Shown: piece after piece, positions 8,146 through 17,708 of the stretch
Layout: the number at the start of each line of letters is the position of its first letter
How positions within the stretch are numbered: the stretch's first letter is position 1
DNA from: Pseudomonas sp. MWU16-30317
Lineage (GTDB): Bacteria > Pseudomonadota > Gammaproteobacteria > Pseudomonadales > Pseudomonadaceae
Assembly: GCF_020515695.1 (NCBI RefSeq)
Contig: NZ_JAIWJA010000001.1
Location: forward strand, 372,001 to 436,000
Direction: 5' to 3'
DNA length: 64,000 nt
The notes under the pieces: model-generated
Databases searched by the model: none
The model's input: the letters and a program-made list of their open reading frames with translations, nothing else
Told to the model about the DNA's origin: nothing
Position numbers and translations under genes: made by a program

Positions 8146-8952
8146 ATGAGCAATGTCAGTGCCTTGCCCGTCAGCAACGAGTCCCTCGATACTTCCGTAC
8201 GCGACCGCGTGTCGGCGGAAGAATGGGAAGTGCGTGTCACGTTGGCTGCGGCCTATCGGCTGGCCGCGCTGAAGCGTTGGACCGACCACATCTATACGCA
8301 TTTCTCGGCGCGGGTGCCGGGGCCTGAGGAACACTTTCTGATCAACGCTTTCGGGCTGCTGTTCGATGAGATCAGCGCGTCCAACCTGGTCAAGGTGGAT
8401 ATCGACGGCACCATCGTCGACGATCCGACCGGCCTGGGCATCAACTACGCCGGCTACGTGATCCACAGTGCCATCCACGCCGCGCGTCCCGACCTCAAGG
8501 CGGTATTGCATACCCATACGCGCGACGGTATCGCGGTGTCCGCGCAAAAAGGTGGGCTGCTGCCGATCTCTCAGCATTCTCTGGGCTTCTCCGGGCGAGT
8601 GGCCTATCACGGCTATGAAGGCGTGGCGCTGGACCTGGACGAGCGCGAACGCCTGGTCGCCGACCTGGGCGAGAAGAGCGTGATGATCCTGCGCAACCAT
8701 GGCCTGCTCACGGCGGGCGTCAGTGTCGAACACGCCTTTCAGCAGCTGCATCGCCTGGAATACGCCTGCAATATCCAGATCGCCGCGCAGACGGCTGGCA
8801 ATGCCGAACTGATTTTCCCGCCAGCCGAAGTTGTCGCCAAGGTCGAGGAACAAGCCAAGGTATTCAGCAGCGGTACCGGGCCAGGTGTCCAGCGCCACTG
8901 GAACGCCCTGATCCGCGAACTGGATCGCCACGGCACGGATTACAAGGACTGA
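8146..8952 (+). CDS. Class II aldolase/adducin family protein
   Basis: A 268-residue protein of the class II aldolase/adducin fold. The zinc-site histidines are visible: LHTHTRDG in the middle (HxH) and LRNHGLLTAG toward the C-terminus. Family enzymes cleave sugar phosphates or decarboxylate related acids, but many single-domain homologues have no assigned substrate. The ATG follows a GGAG site. It is divergent from the thiol dioxygenase/rhodanese operon and may share its regulation. The sequence alone does not support an aldolase reaction here. Confidence 0.85.
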   Translation: MSNVSALPVSNESLDTSVRDRVSAEEWEVRVTLAAAYRLAALKRWTDHIYTHFSARVPGPEEHFLINAFGLLFDEISASNLVKVDIDGTIVDDPTGLGINYAGYVIHSAIHAARPDLKAVLHTHTRDGIAVSAQKGGLLPISQHSLGFSGRVAYHGYEGVALDLDERERLVADLGEKSVMILRNHGLLTAGVSVEHAFQQLHRLEYACNIQIAAQTAGNAELIFPPAEVVAKVEEQAKVFSSGTGPGVQRHWNALIRELDRHGTDYKD

Positions 8953-8973
8953 CCCGCCGGGGCAGCTAACGAG

Positions 8974-9573
8974 CTATCCCAGCCTCAGCGCCAGCTCACC
9001 GAGCAGCGCACCTATATCCCGCAGTGGCACGCAGTAGCGTGGGTGATCGGTGCGCAGGGTCGTCAGCGGCATGCTCGGGTCGACTGAATCGCTGGGCTCC
9101 TGCACGACGCCAATGCCGCCTGCGGCATGAATGGCGCGCATGCCAGCGGCGCCGTCACCGTCGCCGCCGGTCAGAATCACGCCAATGGTGCGCTTACCGA
9201 ACACCTTCACCGCGGTTTCGAACAGCCGGTCGGCGCTGGGACGCGAATGCAGGACCCGCGGACCGTCGTCCAGATGCAGTCGGCCGCCGTCGATGACCTC
9301 CAGATGCTGATCGGGCGGGGCGATGTACACCCGTCCCGCTTGCACTGCCTCGCCACCGCTGGCATAGCTGACCGGTAAACTACTGTGCTGATTCCAGATG
9401 TCTGCCAGCAGGCGCGGGCTGTTGGGGCCGCTGTGCAGGACGATGGCGACTGCCGCCGGGAGATCGGCCGGCAGCTTGGACAGCACTTGCTTGAGTGCGT
9501 CGATACCACCGGCCGAGGCACCGATAACGATGAGCGTCTTGGCGACGTTGCCGTTGATCTCGCTGGCGTCCAT
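8974..9573 (-). CDS. Stand-alone CheB-type methylesterase domain
   Basis: A 199-residue protein consisting only of the CheB C-terminal catalytic domain, with no receiver domain. The catalytic Ser lies in IGASAGG, His in VLHSGPN and Asp in LTGGDGDGAAGM, all in the expected order. CheB removes methyl groups or amides from chemoreceptor glutamates. Without a receiver domain it may be constitutive or controlled by partner binding. The start MDASEING follows an AAGGA site; the much longer reading upstream overlaps the DUF305 gene and is false. It is the third in a same-strand run with DUF305 and moaA. Confidence 0.85.
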   Translation of the reverse strand: MDASEINGNVAKTLIVIGASAGGIDALKQVLSKLPADLPAAVAIVLHSGPNSPRLLADIWNQHSSLPVSYASGGEAVQAGRVYIAPPDQHLEVIDGGRLHLDDGPRVLHSRPSADRLFETAVKVFGKRTIGVILTGGDGDGAAGMRAIHAAGGIGVVQEPSDSVDPSMPLTTLRTDHPRYCVPLRDIGALLGELALRLG

Positions 9574-9620
9574 GAGCGATGAGTCCTTTTTGCGGGCATG
9601 CAGCGAGCGGCTGGCGGTAC

Positions 9621-9974
9621 TCAGTGACCTGAGGTGGGATGCTTGGCCAGCCAGGCCTTCATTTCGACGATTTCTGCTTCCTGGGTCTTGATCACGTTTT
9701 CTGCCAATTTGCGCATCTGCGCGTCCTTGCCGTATTTGAGCTGGACCCTGGCCATGGCGACGGCGCCTTCGTGATGGGCAAGCATGCCAGAGGCGAAGGC
9801 GACGTCGGGGTCGTCGGCCATCACCCCTTTGTGCATCGATTCGCTCATCTGGCTCATCGGCGCCATATAGTCCTTGTGCATCTGCTCGATGTTGGGATTG
9901 GCGTCGGGATCTGCGGCCCAAAGGTAGGTCGACAGGGCGGCAGCGACAAGAAACAGCAGCGGCGTGGATTTCAT
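9621..9974 (-). CDS. DUF305 periplasmic protein
   Basis: A 117-residue protein with a signal peptide (about residues 1-20) followed by a helical DUF305 core with the conserved GMLAHHEGAVAMA block. Met and His residues (MHKDYMAPMSQM, HKGVM) are frequent. DUF305 proteins are ferritin-like helical bundles, and some are linked to copper tolerance, which fits the Met/His richness, but no copper genes lie nearby. It is 47 bases upstream of the CheB-domain gene and 66 bases downstream of moaA on the same strand. Confidence 0.85.
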   Translation of the reverse strand: MKSTPLLFLVAAALSTYLWAADPDANPNIEQMHKDYMAPMSQMSESMHKGVMADDPDVAFASGMLAHHEGAVAMARVQLKYGKDAQMRKLAENVIKTQEAEIVEMKAWLAKHPTSGH

Positions 9975-10040
9975 GGGGCGACTCTCGGCGTCGTGGCGGT
10001 ATAAGGCACAGACGGCGCAGACGCCCGGACGTTCCCTTTT

Positions 10041-11024
10041 TCAGCCGCCAGTCATGTTCATGAAGCGTACTACCTGCACTTCATCGTCGAGTCGGAACTC
10101 GTGTTTCCACGGTTTGATGGCCATGGCCGCGAGGATGGCCTTCTCGAGTTTGTGCGGTTGGCCGGGGTGACCGCGCAACACGGCTTTGAGATCGGCGGAG
10201 TGCTCGTTGCCCAGGCACAGCAGCAGGCGGCCCTCGGCGGTCAGGCGCACGCGGTTGCAGGTGGCGCAGAAATTGTGGCTGTGGGGCGAGATGAAACCGA
10301 TGCGGCTGTGCGGCGCCTCGGCCACACGCCAGTAGCGCGAGGGCCCGGAGGTGCTCTCGGCGGAGCTGATCAGGGTGTAGCGCTCGCTGATTCGCTCGCG
10401 TACCTGCTCGCTGGAAAAGAACGCTTCGGCGCGGCTGTGCTCGCTGATGGTGCCCAGGGGCATCTCTTCGATGAAGGTCAGATCCAGCTCGCGATCGAGG
10501 GCGAACTGCAGCAGGTCGTTGATCTCGTGGTCGTTGCGCCCCTTGAGCACCACGCAGTTGAGCTTGGTGTGGCGAAATCCGGCGGCGCGGGCGGCATCGA
10601 TGCCGGCGATCACCTGATGCAGGTCGCCAGTACGGGTCAATTCCCGGAAAAGCGCAGGGTCGAGGCTGTCGAGGCTGATGTTGAGACGGTCCAGGCCGGC
10701 ATCGAACAACGGCTGCGCCAGTTTGCCCAACTGCGAGCCATTGCTGGTCATGCACAGTTCCTGCAGCCCGGGCAGGGCCTTGAGACGCTCGCACAAACCG
10801 ACGATGCCGGCACGCACCAGCGGCTCACCGCCGGTCAGACGGATCTTGCGAGTGCCCAGAGCGACGAACTGCGCGGCCAGTGCTTCGATTTCCTCAAGGG
10901 TGAGGATGCGCGCGCGGGGCAGGAATTGCATGTCTTCGGCCATGCAATAGACGCAACGAAAATCGCAACGGTCGGTGACCGAAATGCGCAGATAATCGAT
11001 TTTGCGTGAATAACTGTCCTGCAC
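10041..11024 (-). CDS. moaA: GTP 3',8-cyclase MoaA (molybdenum cofactor step 1)
   Basis: A radical-SAM enzyme of about 327 residues that turns GTP into the cyclic intermediate of molybdopterin synthesis. The N-terminal cluster motif CDFRCVYC binds the SAM-associated 4Fe-4S. The C-terminal cluster block (CATCNRVRL, then a third Cys in LLCLG) holds the substrate iron-sulfur site, and the chain ends in the required Gly-Gly (MNMTGG). I place the start at GTG 11024 because [14 protein letters not shown] is the conserved N-terminus and GGAG lies five bases upstream; the longer reading is arginine-rich. No other moa or moe gene is adjacent, so this may be one of two MoaA copies in the genome. Confidence 0.92.
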   Translation of the reverse strand: MQDSYSRKIDYLRISVTDRCDFRCVYCMAEDMQFLPRARILTLEEIEALAAQFVALGTRKIRLTGGEPLVRAGIVGLCERLKALPGLQELCMTSNGSQLGKLAQPLFDAGLDRLNISLDSLDPALFRELTRTGDLHQVIAGIDAARAAGFRHTKLNCVVLKGRNDHEINDLLQFALDRELDLTFIEEMPLGTISEHSRAEAFFSSEQVRERISERYTLISSAESTSGPSRYWRVAEAPHSRIGFISPHSHNFCATCNRVRLTAEGRLLLCLGNEHSADLKAVLRGHPGQPHKLEKAILAAMAIKPWKHEFRLDDEVQVVRFMNMTGG

Positions 11025-11365
11025 CTTGACTCCAGATGTGAGGCTTCGCGGGGAAGCGAGGCGGTGGCTGCCATGGTGGCATACCGCGCCGCAAAGCTGA
11101 GGGGTTATGGATGGCTCTAGATTACGCCTGTGGCGCCGCCAGTGCCACGGGCCTGCTGCAGACTCTGTATCGGCCCTGCCAGCTAAAGCTTCACGGCCTG
11201 TGCCTTGTACGGTACTGCCCGGCACCGGTGGCGTCTAATCGTCTGTGCCGATTGTCCCATTGATGCGCTCTATCGCCGCAGCATGGGTCATATTGAATGG
11301 ACCGGCGGCCCTGCGGGTCGTTCCATGGAGTGCGCCATGGCTGTCACAGCGCTCATCGCTGCTAT
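11025..11365. other. Intergenic region between divergent moaA and GntR genes
   Basis: About 340 bases with no supported gene. It holds the divergent promoters for moaA (left) and the FadR-type regulator (right). Translations through it are low-complexity and arginine-rich. I looked for a molybdenum-cofactor riboswitch upstream of moaA but could not recognise its conserved helices by eye. Confidence 0.6.
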
Positions 11366-12145
11366 ATGATTGGGTTCTTTTCCGCTGACAGATTGATTCC
11401 CTTGGCGTTTGAACCCCTCGATCCAAAGAGCCCGCGGCGCAAGTCGCGAAACCTGGCCCAGACCCTGGTCGATGACTACTCGAAGCAGATCGTCGATGGC
11501 CTGATCAAGCCCGGCGACAAGCTGCCCAGCGAAGTCGAACTCATGGATGCGGGCGGCGTCAGTCGCTCGGTCGTGCGTGACGCGCTGTCACGCCTGGCGG
11601 TGGCCGGTCTGGTAGAGACTCGCCGCGGCATTGGTACTTTCGTCCTCAATACGCCAGGTTCGGCGATATCGCGCCTCGACCCGACCACTATCGTCACTCT
11701 GCAAGACGTGCTGGCGATCATCGATGTACGCATGAGCTTCGAGGTCGAAGGCGCTGGGATGGCCGCGCTGCGGCGCACCGACGAGCAGCTTGGCGCCATC
11801 GGCGAGTCGCTGGCGCGGTTCGAGTTGGCCAGTGATACCGGTGGCTCGATCATCTCCGACTTTCAGTTCCACCTGCAGATCGCCCACGCCACCAACAACC
11901 GCTATTTCATCGAAATCATTACCCATTTCGGCACCAGCATGTTCCCCCGGGCACGCCTGAGCACCGCCTCCATCGCGCGCCTCGACCGCCAGCTGGCGCA
12001 CAGCCGCCTGGTGCGTGAGCACGAACACATCTACAACGCCATTGCCCGCCAGGACTTCGACGCGTCGCGAGCGGCCATGCGTGTGCACCTGGCCAATAGC
12101 CGAGCGCGGGTACTCAAGTCTCATCAGGACCAGCGCGACGGCTGA
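11366..12145 (+). CDS. FadR-subfamily GntR transcriptional regulator
   Basis: About 259 residues: an N-terminal winged-helix domain (QIVDGLIKPGDKLPSEVEL...VSRSVVRDALSRL) and a C-terminal helical FCD ligand domain with metal-type ligands (RMSFEVEGA, FHLQIAHAT, EHEHIYNAI). FadR-type regulators usually repress sugar-acid or organic-acid catabolism and respond to a carboxylate ligand. No such operon is adjacent, so its target is remote or is the gene itself. The ATG at 11366 lacks a good ribosome site, and TTG at 11402 (AFEPLDPKSP) is a plausible alternative start. Confidence 0.88.
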   Translation: MIGFFSADRLIPLAFEPLDPKSPRRKSRNLAQTLVDDYSKQIVDGLIKPGDKLPSEVELMDAGGVSRSVVRDALSRLAVAGLVETRRGIGTFVLNTPGSAISRLDPTTIVTLQDVLAIIDVRMSFEVEGAGMAALRRTDEQLGAIGESLARFELASDTGGSIISDFQFHLQIAHATNNRYFIEIITHFGTSMFPRARLSTASIARLDRQLAHSRLVREHEHIYNAIARQDFDASRAAMRVHLANSRARVLKSHQDQRDG

Positions 12146-12309
12146 GCGGTTGAGCGCTAAGCGACGCCGTTTTTGGGCAAGGTTGTTGAAAACCCAGGAT
12201 TTATGTAAATAAGTTTCACAGTATTTCATGTAAAGCCTGAGCGGCTATTGCCATCAGCGGTGATAGCACATGATGATGGGCAGCGAGTGTGTTACGCCAT
12301 GGAGTGCTC

Positions 12310-15174
12310 ATGATTTCGCCGCGACAGCCATTCGAGTCCCGTTCCCTGTCATCAGGGACCATCGATACCTTTGATGATCAGTTCGCTGCCGACGAGCTGT
12401 CCGTCTTGCTGCGCGCCGCGCGCCGGAGTGCGCACACCCAGGCCTGGGTGATCTATCGGGCGGGGGAACAGCTGCACCGGGTAGGTGAGGGCGACGCGCG
12501 ACTGGATTGGCCGGCCAGTATCGACAACGACCAGTTCGACAGTTTTTGCGCCTCGCGCCGCTTGCATCGCTGGCCGGCGGGCCGCGGCGAGTTCGTGCTC
12601 GGCTGGCTGCTGGCGCCGATCAGTGAAACCCATGACCCGGCCTTGGCCGAACTGGCCTACCGCCTGGGGCAGCGCCTGCAGACCGACGCCCTGGCGCGTG
12701 CGCAGATCACCCAGCGAGTGCTCTACGACATCATCTATCTGGCCAGCACTACCCGCGAGCGTTCTGAGTTCCTGGTGGCGGTGCACCAGCAGTTGGCGCA
12801 GTTGATCGACGCCGAGAACTTCTACCTGGCCTTGTACGATTCGGCCACTGGCAAGATCAGCTATCCCTATTACGTCGACAAGATCGATGTCGATGCGTTG
12901 GAGGCCGAGACTTACGAGTACCTGGACCGCGATCACCTGTCTTTGACTGCCCAGGTGTTGACCAGCGGAGCCCCGCTGCTGATCGATGCTGCCGGTATCG
13001 CTGCGGCCCAGGCGCAACAACGGTTCTTCTGCGTGGGCGACCGGCCGGAGTTCTGGATGGGCGCGCCACTGAAGAATGCCTCTGACGAGGTGTTCGGCAT
13101 GATCGCCATGCAGGTCTACGATGTGCCGCGCATCTACAGTGCCGAAGACCGCGCGCTGTTTCTCGTGGTCGCCCGCCACGTGGCCATGGCGCTGGACCGC
13201 ATTCTGCACCGCGCCGATATTGAAGAGACCGTCTCGCAGCGCACCCGCGAGCTGTCTCAGCTCAACACCGCATTGCGCCAGGAAGTGGCCGAGCGCGAGC
13301 GTGCCGAGCATCTGCACAGCGCGTTGTTCCAGATCGCCGAGCTATCCAGCCAGAGCGGCGACATGGAGCAGCTGTTTCGGCGCCTGCACGGCATCGTCGG
13401 CGAGCTGCTGGTAGCGCGTAACTTCTATATCGCGCTGTACGACGTCACCACCCAGGAAGTGACGTTCCCGTATTACGTCGACGAACACCAAAGCGCCGCG
13501 CCGGCTCCGCGTCGCAGCAATCGCGGCTTGACCGAGTACGTGATCCGCCAGCGCCGCGCCTGTCTGATCGATTTCAACGACGCCAGCCTGTTGATGGCCT
13601 CGGGCGAGATCCAGCGCACCAGCGACCCGATCCGGTCGCAGTCGTGGCTGGGCATTCCGCTGTTCGATGACGATGTGGTGCGCGGCGTGTTGGTGGTGCA
13701 GAGCTATTCGCGCCTGGTCAGCTATAGCACCCGCGATCAGGAACTGCTGACGTTCGTTTCCCGCCATATCGATACGGCCTTGTCCCGCCGCAGCGCCGCG
13801 GAGGCAGTGCTGGCCGCCAATCTCAAGCTCGAAGCGCGGGTGCAGAGCCGCACCCGCGAACTCGATCAACTCAACGCCCGCCTGCAATACGAAAACGCTC
13901 ACGATGCCCTGACCGCGCTGCCCAATCGCAGCCATTTGCAGCAGCGCCTGCAATCGGCCTGGGAGGCGTTTCGCGGCGACGGCAACGACCTGGTGGTGAT
14001 GTTCCTCGACCTCGATCGCTTCAAGCTGATCAACGACAGCCGCGGTCACCACTTCGGCGATCAGCTGCTGATGCAGGCGGCCGCGCGCCTGCGCAGTTGC
14101 CTGCGCGACGAAGACCTGCTGGCGCGTCTGGGCGGTGATGAATTCGCCGTGCTGGCGCCCCACGCGCCGCTGGAAGTGGCGGTGAGTATCGCCGAGCGGA
14201 TCCTGGAGGCATTCGACCTGCCGTTCCATATCGACGGTCATGTGGTGTTTTCGTCCTGCAGCATCGGTATCGTCGGTGCCGATGCCGAGTTCCATCACGA
14301 GCCTGCCGACCTGCTGCGCGACGCCGATACCGCGATGTATCGGGTCAAGAATGCCGGCCGCGACAGCTTTGCGGTGTTCAATCAGGAGCTGCGCCGCGAG
14401 TTCTCCGATCAGGTCGAGCGCGAAGGTGCGCTGCGCAATGCGCTGAAGCGCCAGGATGAGCTGCTGCCGTATTTCCAGCCCATCGTCGATGTCGAAAGCG
14501 GCCAGTTGGTCGCCCTCGAAGCATTGATTCGCTGGCGTCTGCCTGACGGCCAGATTCTCGCGCCGGTGCACTTTCTGCCGGCCCTCGAGGGCTTGCGCCT
14601 GATCGGGCGCCTGGACCTGTACATGCTGGCGGCGGTGGCGATGATCCTCGCGGACCCGGAGCATGCGCACTGGCCAATCGTGCACGTCAACTGTTCGAGT
14701 TACAGCATCACCCGCCCGGAGTTTGCCGATGAGGCCCTGGCGGTGCTGGCCAGCCATGGCGTAGCGCCGTCGCGCATCTGCCTGGAGCTGACCGAAGGCG
14801 CCTTGGTGGCCGAGCCGGATCAGGCCCGCCGGGCAATGCAGCAGTTGGCGGAGCAGGGCATGTCGGTGGTGCTGGACGACTTCGGTGCGGGCTTCTCGTC
14901 CTTGAGCTATGTGCATCAGTTTCAGTTCAGCGGCTTGAAGATCGACAAGTCGTTCATTCTTGAACTGACCGCCAGCGACCGTAGCCGGGCAATCGTGCGC
15001 GCTATCGTGCGCATGGCCGAATCGCTGGGTCTGCCGGTGGTGGCCGAGGGCGTCGAAGATGCCGAGTCGCTGCGGCTGCTACAGGAGATGGGTGCCGGGC
15101 ACGCGCAGGGTTACTACTTCGCGCGGCCGCTGGCGCTGGACGATCTCAAGCGTCATCCGCTGCTGGCGCCCTAG
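12310..15174 (+). CDS. GAF-GAF-GGDEF-EAL cyclic-di-GMP signalling protein
   Basis: A 954-residue cytosolic protein with two GAF sensor domains (about residues 140-300 and 345-490), each followed by a coiled-coil linker (QRTRELSQLN and QSRTRELDQLN), then GGDEF and EAL domains. The cyclase motif GGDEF is intact at residues 608-612. The phosphodiesterase motif LEAL is intact at 737-739, and the catalytic blocks LDDFGAGFSSL and VVAEGVEDAE are present, so both activities are possible. There are no membrane segments, and the GAF pair probably senses a small ligand. The start at 12310 has GGAG five bases upstream; the ATG at 12289 is a poorer choice. Confidence 0.93.
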   Translation: MISPRQPFESRSLSSGTIDTFDDQFAADELSVLLRAARRSAHTQAWVIYRAGEQLHRVGEGDARLDWPASIDNDQFDSFCASRRLHRWPAGRGEFVLGWLLAPISETHDPALAELAYRLGQRLQTDALARAQITQRVLYDIIYLASTTRERSEFLVAVHQQLAQLIDAENFYLALYDSATGKISYPYYVDKIDVDALEAETYEYLDRDHLSLTAQVLTSGAPLLIDAAGIAAAQAQQRFFCVGDRPEFWMGAPLKNASDEVFGMIAMQVYDVPRIYSAEDRALFLVVARHVAMALDRILHRADIEETVSQRTRELSQLNTALRQEVAERERAEHLHSALFQIAELSSQSGDMEQLFRRLHGIVGELLVARNFYIALYDVTTQEVTFPYYVDEHQSAAPAPRRSNRGLTEYVIRQRRACLIDFNDASLLMASGEIQRTSDPIRSQSWLGIPLFDDDVVRGVLVVQSYSRLVSYSTRDQELLTFVSRHIDTALSRRSAAEAVLAANLKLEARVQSRTRELDQLNARLQYENAHDALTALPNRSHLQQRLQSAWEAFRGDGNDLVVMFLDLDRFKLINDSRGHHFGDQLLMQAAARLRSCLRDEDLLARLGGDEFAVLAPHAPLEVAVSIAERILEAFDLPFHIDGHVVFSSCSIGIVGADAEFHHEPADLLRDADTAMYRVKNAGRDSFAVFNQELRREFSDQVEREGALRNALKRQDELLPYFQPIVDVESGQLVALEALIRWRLPDGQILAPVHFLPALEGLRLIGRLDLYMLAAVAMILADPEHAHWPIVHVNCSSYSITRPEFADEALAVLASHGVAPSRICLELTEGALVAEPDQARRAMQQLAEQGMSVVLDDFGAGFSSLSYVHQFQFSGLKIDKSFILELTASDRSRAIVRAIVRMAESLGLPVVAEGVEDAESLRLLQEMGAGHAQGYYFARPLALDDLKRHPLLAP

Positions 15175-15240
15175 ACGCCATTCAGACAGGCCTGATGGAA
15201 CACCCCTGGCCAACGCCCCCAAATTGCTTGCAGCTTGCCC

Positions 15241-16512
15241 CTAGGCCCCAGCCTGCTCCGCGACTGGGGCGCTTTTCGGCAGCACTGCTTCGTTGTTCTG
15301 CACCAACCACAGCGGGCGGAACAACCGGGTCCAGGCGGTGACGATGACCAGCGTGCTCACCGCGCCGAATATCGCTGCCGGCACAGTGCCCAACGCGGTG
15401 GCGCTGACTCCGGCGCGGAATTCGCCCAGCTCGTTGGAAGAGCCGATGAACAGCATATTGACCGCGCTCACCCGACCGCGCATGGCATCCGGAGTGGCGA
15501 ACTGGATCAGCGACGAACGGATGTACACGCTGATCATGTCCGCCGCCCCGGCCACCATCAATGCCGCGAACGACAGCCAGAACCAGCTCGACAAGGCGAA
15601 CACCATGTTGGCCAGGCCGAATACCGCGACGGCGGCGAACATGCGCAGGCCCATGTGCGCGTTGACCGGGCGGATGCTCAGGTACAGGCCCATGCACAGT
15701 TCGCCCACGGCAATGCCGCTGCGCAGCAGCCCCAGGCCTTCAGGCCCCACGTGCAGGATCTCCTGGGCGTAGATCGGCAGCAGGGCAACCACGCCGCCGA
15801 GCAATACCGCGAACAGGTCCAGCGAGATCGCCCCGAGGATGATCGGCTGCGAGGTAATGAAGCGGATCCCGGCGGTAAAGCGCGTAACCGCGGTGGTGCC
15901 GTCGTCCGGCTTGGGCGGTGGCGTGTGGGTGGTGGGCACCCATTGCAGCAGGATCACACCGGTGGCGAAGCCCAGCAGGCAGACGCCGTAGGTCCAGCCG
16001 CCGATGCCGGCGTATAGCAAGCCCCCCAGCAGCGGGCCGGCGATGGTGGCGATCTTCATGATCATGCTGTTGGTGGCAATCGCCTGGGCCAGGTATGCGC
16101 GGGCGACGATCTGCGGCAGCAGACTTTGCAGCGCCGGGCCGGTGAAGGCGCGGGTGCACCCGAACACCAGCATGGCGAGGTAGTAGGGCAGGGTTTCCTG
16201 GGTGCCACTGAGCGTTAGCCACAACAGAGCACCACTGGAGAACGTGGCCACGGTCCAGCTGATCTGCAGGATGCGGCGGCGGTTGTAGCGATCCAGCAAG
16301 TCGCCCGCTGGCAACAGCAGGATGACCATCGGAATGAACTGCGCCATGCCCACATAGGCCAATGACAGCGGCTCGCGAGTCAGGTCGTACATATGCCAGG
16401 CGATGACGATCGCTTGAATCTGCTGAGCAAATACGGCGGCCAGGCGCACACACAAAAACGCGCTGAAACCGGGTTGGGCGAAGATCGATGTGGGGGAGCG
16501 AGACAAGTTCAA
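15241..16512 (-). CDS. MFS transporter (EntS/enterobactin-exporter-like group)
   Basis: A 423-residue major facilitator protein with about twelve hydrophobic segments and the cytoplasmic loop motif GDLLDRYNRRRIL between helices 2 and 3. Overall organisation resembles the MFS_3/EntS-type exporters of siderophores and small drugs. The longest reading begins at TTG (NLSRSPTSIFAQPGFSAFL). No clear ribosome site is visible, and no ATG is available before the first helix. It stands alone with no siderophore synthesis gene beside it, so the substrate is not predictable. Confidence 0.85.
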   Translation of the reverse strand: MNLSRSPTSIFAQPGFSAFLCVRLAAVFAQQIQAIVIAWHMYDLTREPLSLAYVGMAQFIPMVILLLPAGDLLDRYNRRRILQISWTVATFSSGALLWLTLSGTQETLPYYLAMLVFGCTRAFTGPALQSLLPQIVARAYLAQAIATNSMIMKIATIAGPLLGGLLYAGIGGWTYGVCLLGFATGVILLQWVPTTHTPPPKPDDGTTAVTRFTAGIRFITSQPIILGAISLDLFAVLLGGVVALLPIYAQEILHVGPEGLGLLRSGIAVGELCMGLYLSIRPVNAHMGLRMFAAVAVFGLANMVFALSSWFWLSFAALMVAGAADMISVYIRSSLIQFATPDAMRGRVSAVNMLFIGSSNELGEFRAGVSATALGTVPAAIFGAVSTLVIVTAWTRLFRPLWLVQNNEAVLPKSAPVAEQAGA

Positions 16513-16629
16513 GGGGCAATGTCTTGTTGTGGGTACGTCGGGGCGACGATGTTAACAAAAATGCAATGAGCGCAGGGGTGCCCTTGGTCATAACATTTAT
16601 CAGAGGCCTTATAACCAGTCCGGCCAGGT

Positions 16630-16959
16630 TCATTTCGGCAGATTATTAAGCTCGCAATATTCTTCCCAGCCCATATGCGCCATCTGCGCGACTTCGCGGT
16701 GAACTTCGCGGCGCTGTTCTTCGAAGGCCTGCGGAGTCGAGCTGGTGAATTGCAAGGTCAGTTCCCAGGCGAACAGGCCCAGGCGCTCGGCTTCTTGCTC
16801 GAAGGCCTCGTGCAGACGTTCCTCGCGATATTGCTGGAGGGTGAGGCCGGCGACCTGGGCCAGCAACGGATTGAGACGATCAAGATCGTGGGCCACTTCC
16901 GGGTGTTGGCGCAGAAACAGTTGCAGGGCGAGTTGGTGCGGAGTTTCAACCTGGGGCAT
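16630..16959 (-). CDS. Small conserved Pseudomonas protein (DUF6388-like)
   Basis: A 109-residue, predicted all-helical, acidic cytosolic protein starting MPQVETPHQLALQLFL. It has no signal peptide or membrane segment. Sequence features (DLDRLNPLLAQVAGLT, then EERLHEAFEQEAERLGL and a terminal WEEYCELNN) fit the family I know as DUF6388, whose function is unknown. It is transcribed separately from the MFS gene downstream. Confidence 0.68.
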   Translation of the reverse strand: MPQVETPHQLALQLFLRQHPEVAHDLDRLNPLLAQVAGLTLQQYREERLHEAFEQEAERLGLFAWELTLQFTSSTPQAFEEQRREVHREVAQMAHMGWEEYCELNNLPK

Positions 16960-17337
16960 GGCGATTACCGATGGCGGGTGATGCCTTGACTATAGCGCAC
17001 TGAAGCGCACAGGGCGTTTGGGAGCGTTATGCCTTTGCTACAGATGAAAAGGAATATTAACAAAAGTTTATTTAGGGGCGTGTCAAGTTAAACCGTCTGA
17101 GTCAGGTGGGCGACTGAATCGGTTTACTCGACAGGGCCAGTGGCATTATCGGCAATGTGCACACATTAAACTGTGGATGAACCCTGATATAGGCCTTGGT
17201 CAAAGGGGTGAAACTAACTTTAGGGGAGCAATGCCAAGGGTTGGCAGGCGTCATACTGATAACCGCAGCCCTGATGCACCGTGCTTTTACAGTGCCAGGC
17301 AACGGCTTCAACCTCGGATATCTTACGGAGATAAACC
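16960..17337. other. Intergenic region upstream of the DUF2790 gene
   Basis: About 380 bases without a supported gene. It includes an AT-rich stretch (17030-17095) that probably carries the divergent promoters of the two small genes. Short readings on both strands have no recognisable product. No hairpin followed by a T-run was seen. Confidence 0.5.
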
Positions 17338-17601
17338 ATGAACCTGTCATTCAAGACACTTGCCCTCGGCCTTGCGCTGGTAGCCTCTTCTTCGGTGTTC
17401 GCCGCCACTGCCGCGCAGACCAAACCGGTGATGGACAAGGACGCGGCATTCGTCCATCTCGATGTGGCCCGGGTGATCAGCGACAACACCACCGGCAGCC
17501 CTTGCGGCATCGACAAGGCCAAGATGCTCTATCTCAACCATGAGGGCGTCGAGCACGAATTGGACTACCGCGTACAAGGTGAATGCCCGCAGCAGAACTG
17601 A
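17338..17601 (+). CDS. DUF2790 small exported protein
   Basis: An 87-residue secreted protein: a signal peptide of about 22 residues (LALGLALVASSSVFAA) and a short mature chain with the DUF2790 pattern (LDVARVISDNT...CGIDKAKMLYLNHEGVEHELDYRV). DUF2790 proteins occur in many copies in Pseudomonas, and I know no firm biochemical role for them. Two Cys (in SPCGI and GECPQ) could form a disulfide in the periplasm. It is monocistronic; an inverted repeat lies just downstream. Confidence 0.85.
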   Translation: MNLSFKTLALGLALVASSSVFAATAAQTKPVMDKDAAFVHLDVARVISDNTTGSPCGIDKAKMLYLNHEGVEHELDYRVQGECPQQN

Positions 17602-17615
17602 GCATGACCCCTGCC

Positions 17616-17708
17616 CTGTAGCGAGGGCGCTCGCTGCCGATGGCAGCGCGTCACGTCCCATTGCGTCAGCTTGCAAAACGCTGTTGCCGGCAAACCTCCT
17701 CGCTACAG
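17616..17708. repeat. Inverted repeat with CTGTAGCGAGG arms
   Basis: CTGTAGCGAGG (17616-17626) and its exact complement CCTCGCTACAG (17698-17708) bracket about 70 bases between the convergent DUF2790 and metallo-hydrolase genes. The right arm overlaps the stop of the metallo-hydrolase. The same arm sequence recurs near 28004 and 47845, so it belongs to a dispersed REP-like family different from the GCGGGCAAGCC type. Confidence 0.7.

Noticed and set aside
11025..11230. Molybdenum-cofactor riboswitch upstream of moaA
   Set aside because: Such a leader is known upstream of moaA in some bacteria, but I could not identify the conserved helices here by eye.
13342..14916. A 524-codon minus-strand frame opposite the GGDEF-EAL gene
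   Set aside because: It is the antisense of a gene with intact catalytic motifs and has low-complexity His/Gln/Arg composition typical of GC-rich shadows.
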